A DNA stretch of 64,000 bases, taken from contig VXOR01000083.1 of the NCBI GenBank assembly GCA_009840005.1, forward strand, positions 82,948 to 146,947. Reading direction: 5' to 3'. The notes under the pieces are model-generated. The model was not told where the DNA came from and searched no databases. It saw nothing but the letters and a program-made list of their open reading frames with translations. Origin of the DNA: Gemmatimonadota bacterium (lineage in GTDB: Bacteria; Latescibacterota; UBA2968; UBA8231). Of this stretch, positions 63,569 to 64,000 are shown piece by piece. The position numbers were made by a program, and so were the translations under genes. The stretch's first letter is position 1; each line of letters begins with the position of its first letter.

Positions 63569-64000
63569 TCAAACCTGTCTGATGTAGATCCGCCGTCGAT
63601 GCAGCCCCCGATCGAGCCGCCACGTCCTGACGCTAGCGTCGTCAATGTGCATGGTAATATCGTAGAACCCCATCCGCGCGGGTTCCCACGAATGCGACCA
63701 AAGTGTCCAAGTGTCGTTGGTCTCCTGCGCGTAGGGCATGTTGACTGGAACGGGATCTCGGTCCCGACTGAACCGAATCATCAATTTGTCGGTCGGCCGC
63801 TCGCCCCCCCACATCAGGCCGACCACCCGATAGACGATCCGCTCGGCGACACGCCATTTTTCAACGCGGATGGGCAGAGCCGCCTGGTCGATCAGCGCGG
63901 GGTCGAAGTCCTTGGCAAACTTGGGATCGCCCTGCTGATTGATGCGGCTGGCAAACTCCAGCATCTGACTCGTCGCCTTTGCGCCGTCATCGACTAAAAC
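63569..64000 (-). CDS. Unknown protein, C-terminal fragment at right edge
   Basis: 143 codons open through the right edge; the start is outside. The residues (FASRINQQGDPKFAKDF, RVVGLMWGGERPTDKL, then MGFYDITMHIDDASVRTWRL) do not match a family I recognise; the tail is beta-rich and probably soluble or exported. It is co-directional with and 6 bases from the MFS/SpeE fusion, so the three genes form an operon. Confidence 0.55.
   Translation of the reverse strand, partial: VLVDDGAKATSQMLEFASRINQQGDPKFAKDFDPALIDQAALPIRVEKWRVAERIVYRVVGLMWGGERPTDKLMIRFSRDRDPVPVNMPYAQETNDTWTLWSHSWEPARMGFYDITMHIDDASVRTWRLDRGLHRRRIYIRQV

Overview
The window looks like a chromosomal segment from an uncultured bacterium of moderately high GC. 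The mix of enolase-superfamily dehydratases, Gfo/Idh/MocA oxidoreductases, 2OG-Fe(II)/phytanoyl-CoA-type dioxygenases, creatininase, neutral-ceramidase-like proteins, FGGY kinase and sugar ABC transporter is typical of sponge- or marine-associated Poribacteria/Latescibacterota-like lineages. That assignment is inference; no ribosomal or other marker gene is present. No tRNA, rRNA or CRISPR array was seen.

Layout. 1-2.2 kb: the 5' two-thirds of a type I restriction hsdR gene (running off the left edge) and a hicB-hicA toxin-antitoxin pair. 2.2-25.8 kb: catabolic genes in short operons. They include a DUF3604 protein, a 2-hydroxyacid dehydrogenase plus enolase-superfamily pair, a creatininase, a second enolase-superfamily enzyme, a four-gene operon with two ceramidase-like proteins, a FAD amine oxidase plus FGGY kinase operon, a Gfo/Idh plus 2OG-oxygenase pair and a FAD-oxidoreductase/sialidase fusion. 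Several broken genes lie among them: an internally deleted enolase-superfamily gene, a frameshifted NYN gene and a PQQ-dehydrogenase relic. A lone AAA ATPase gene at 6.8-8.0 kb is bracketed by a perfect 20-bp direct repeat.

25.9-41.6 kb: a 15.7-kb defence island on the minus strand in eight tightly packed or overlapping genes, brxF-brxC-[AlbA_2]-pglX-[TrlF]-[AlbA_2]-pglZ-brxA. This is a type 3 BREX scaffold in which no BrxHII helicase is visible and a TrlF-family PHP/ATPase plus two AlbA_2 (Schlafen-like) proteins occupy the interior. The island is visibly poorer in GC than its flanks and is bounded by near-identical 20-bp direct repeats (25773-25792 and 41592-41611). The right copy overlaps the 3' end of a Gfo/Idh gene.

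41.6-64 kb: more catabolic genes: Gfo/Idh, a double-domain alpha/beta hydrolase, a Phd/RelE toxin-antitoxin pair, a large membrane protein, a Ugp-like ABC transporter with a glycerophosphodiesterase stub, a PKD-domain exported protein, a galactonate-dehydratase-like enzyme, a solo TnpB element, a PhyH dioxygenase, a five-bladed-propeller glycosidase-like protein, an alpha/alpha-toroid plus beta-propeller fusion and an MFS/spermidine-synthase fusion. Three short hairpin-rich non-autonomous repeats (20.8, 23.3 and 42.8 kb) punctuate the region.

Together the metabolic genes suggest uptake and breakdown of unusual sugars, sugar acids, amides and glycan fragments. The defence genes (HsdR, BREX, lone AAA ATPase, three TA-like pairs) suggest strong phage pressure. 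Functions are inferred from motifs and family resemblance read by eye; no database search was run.
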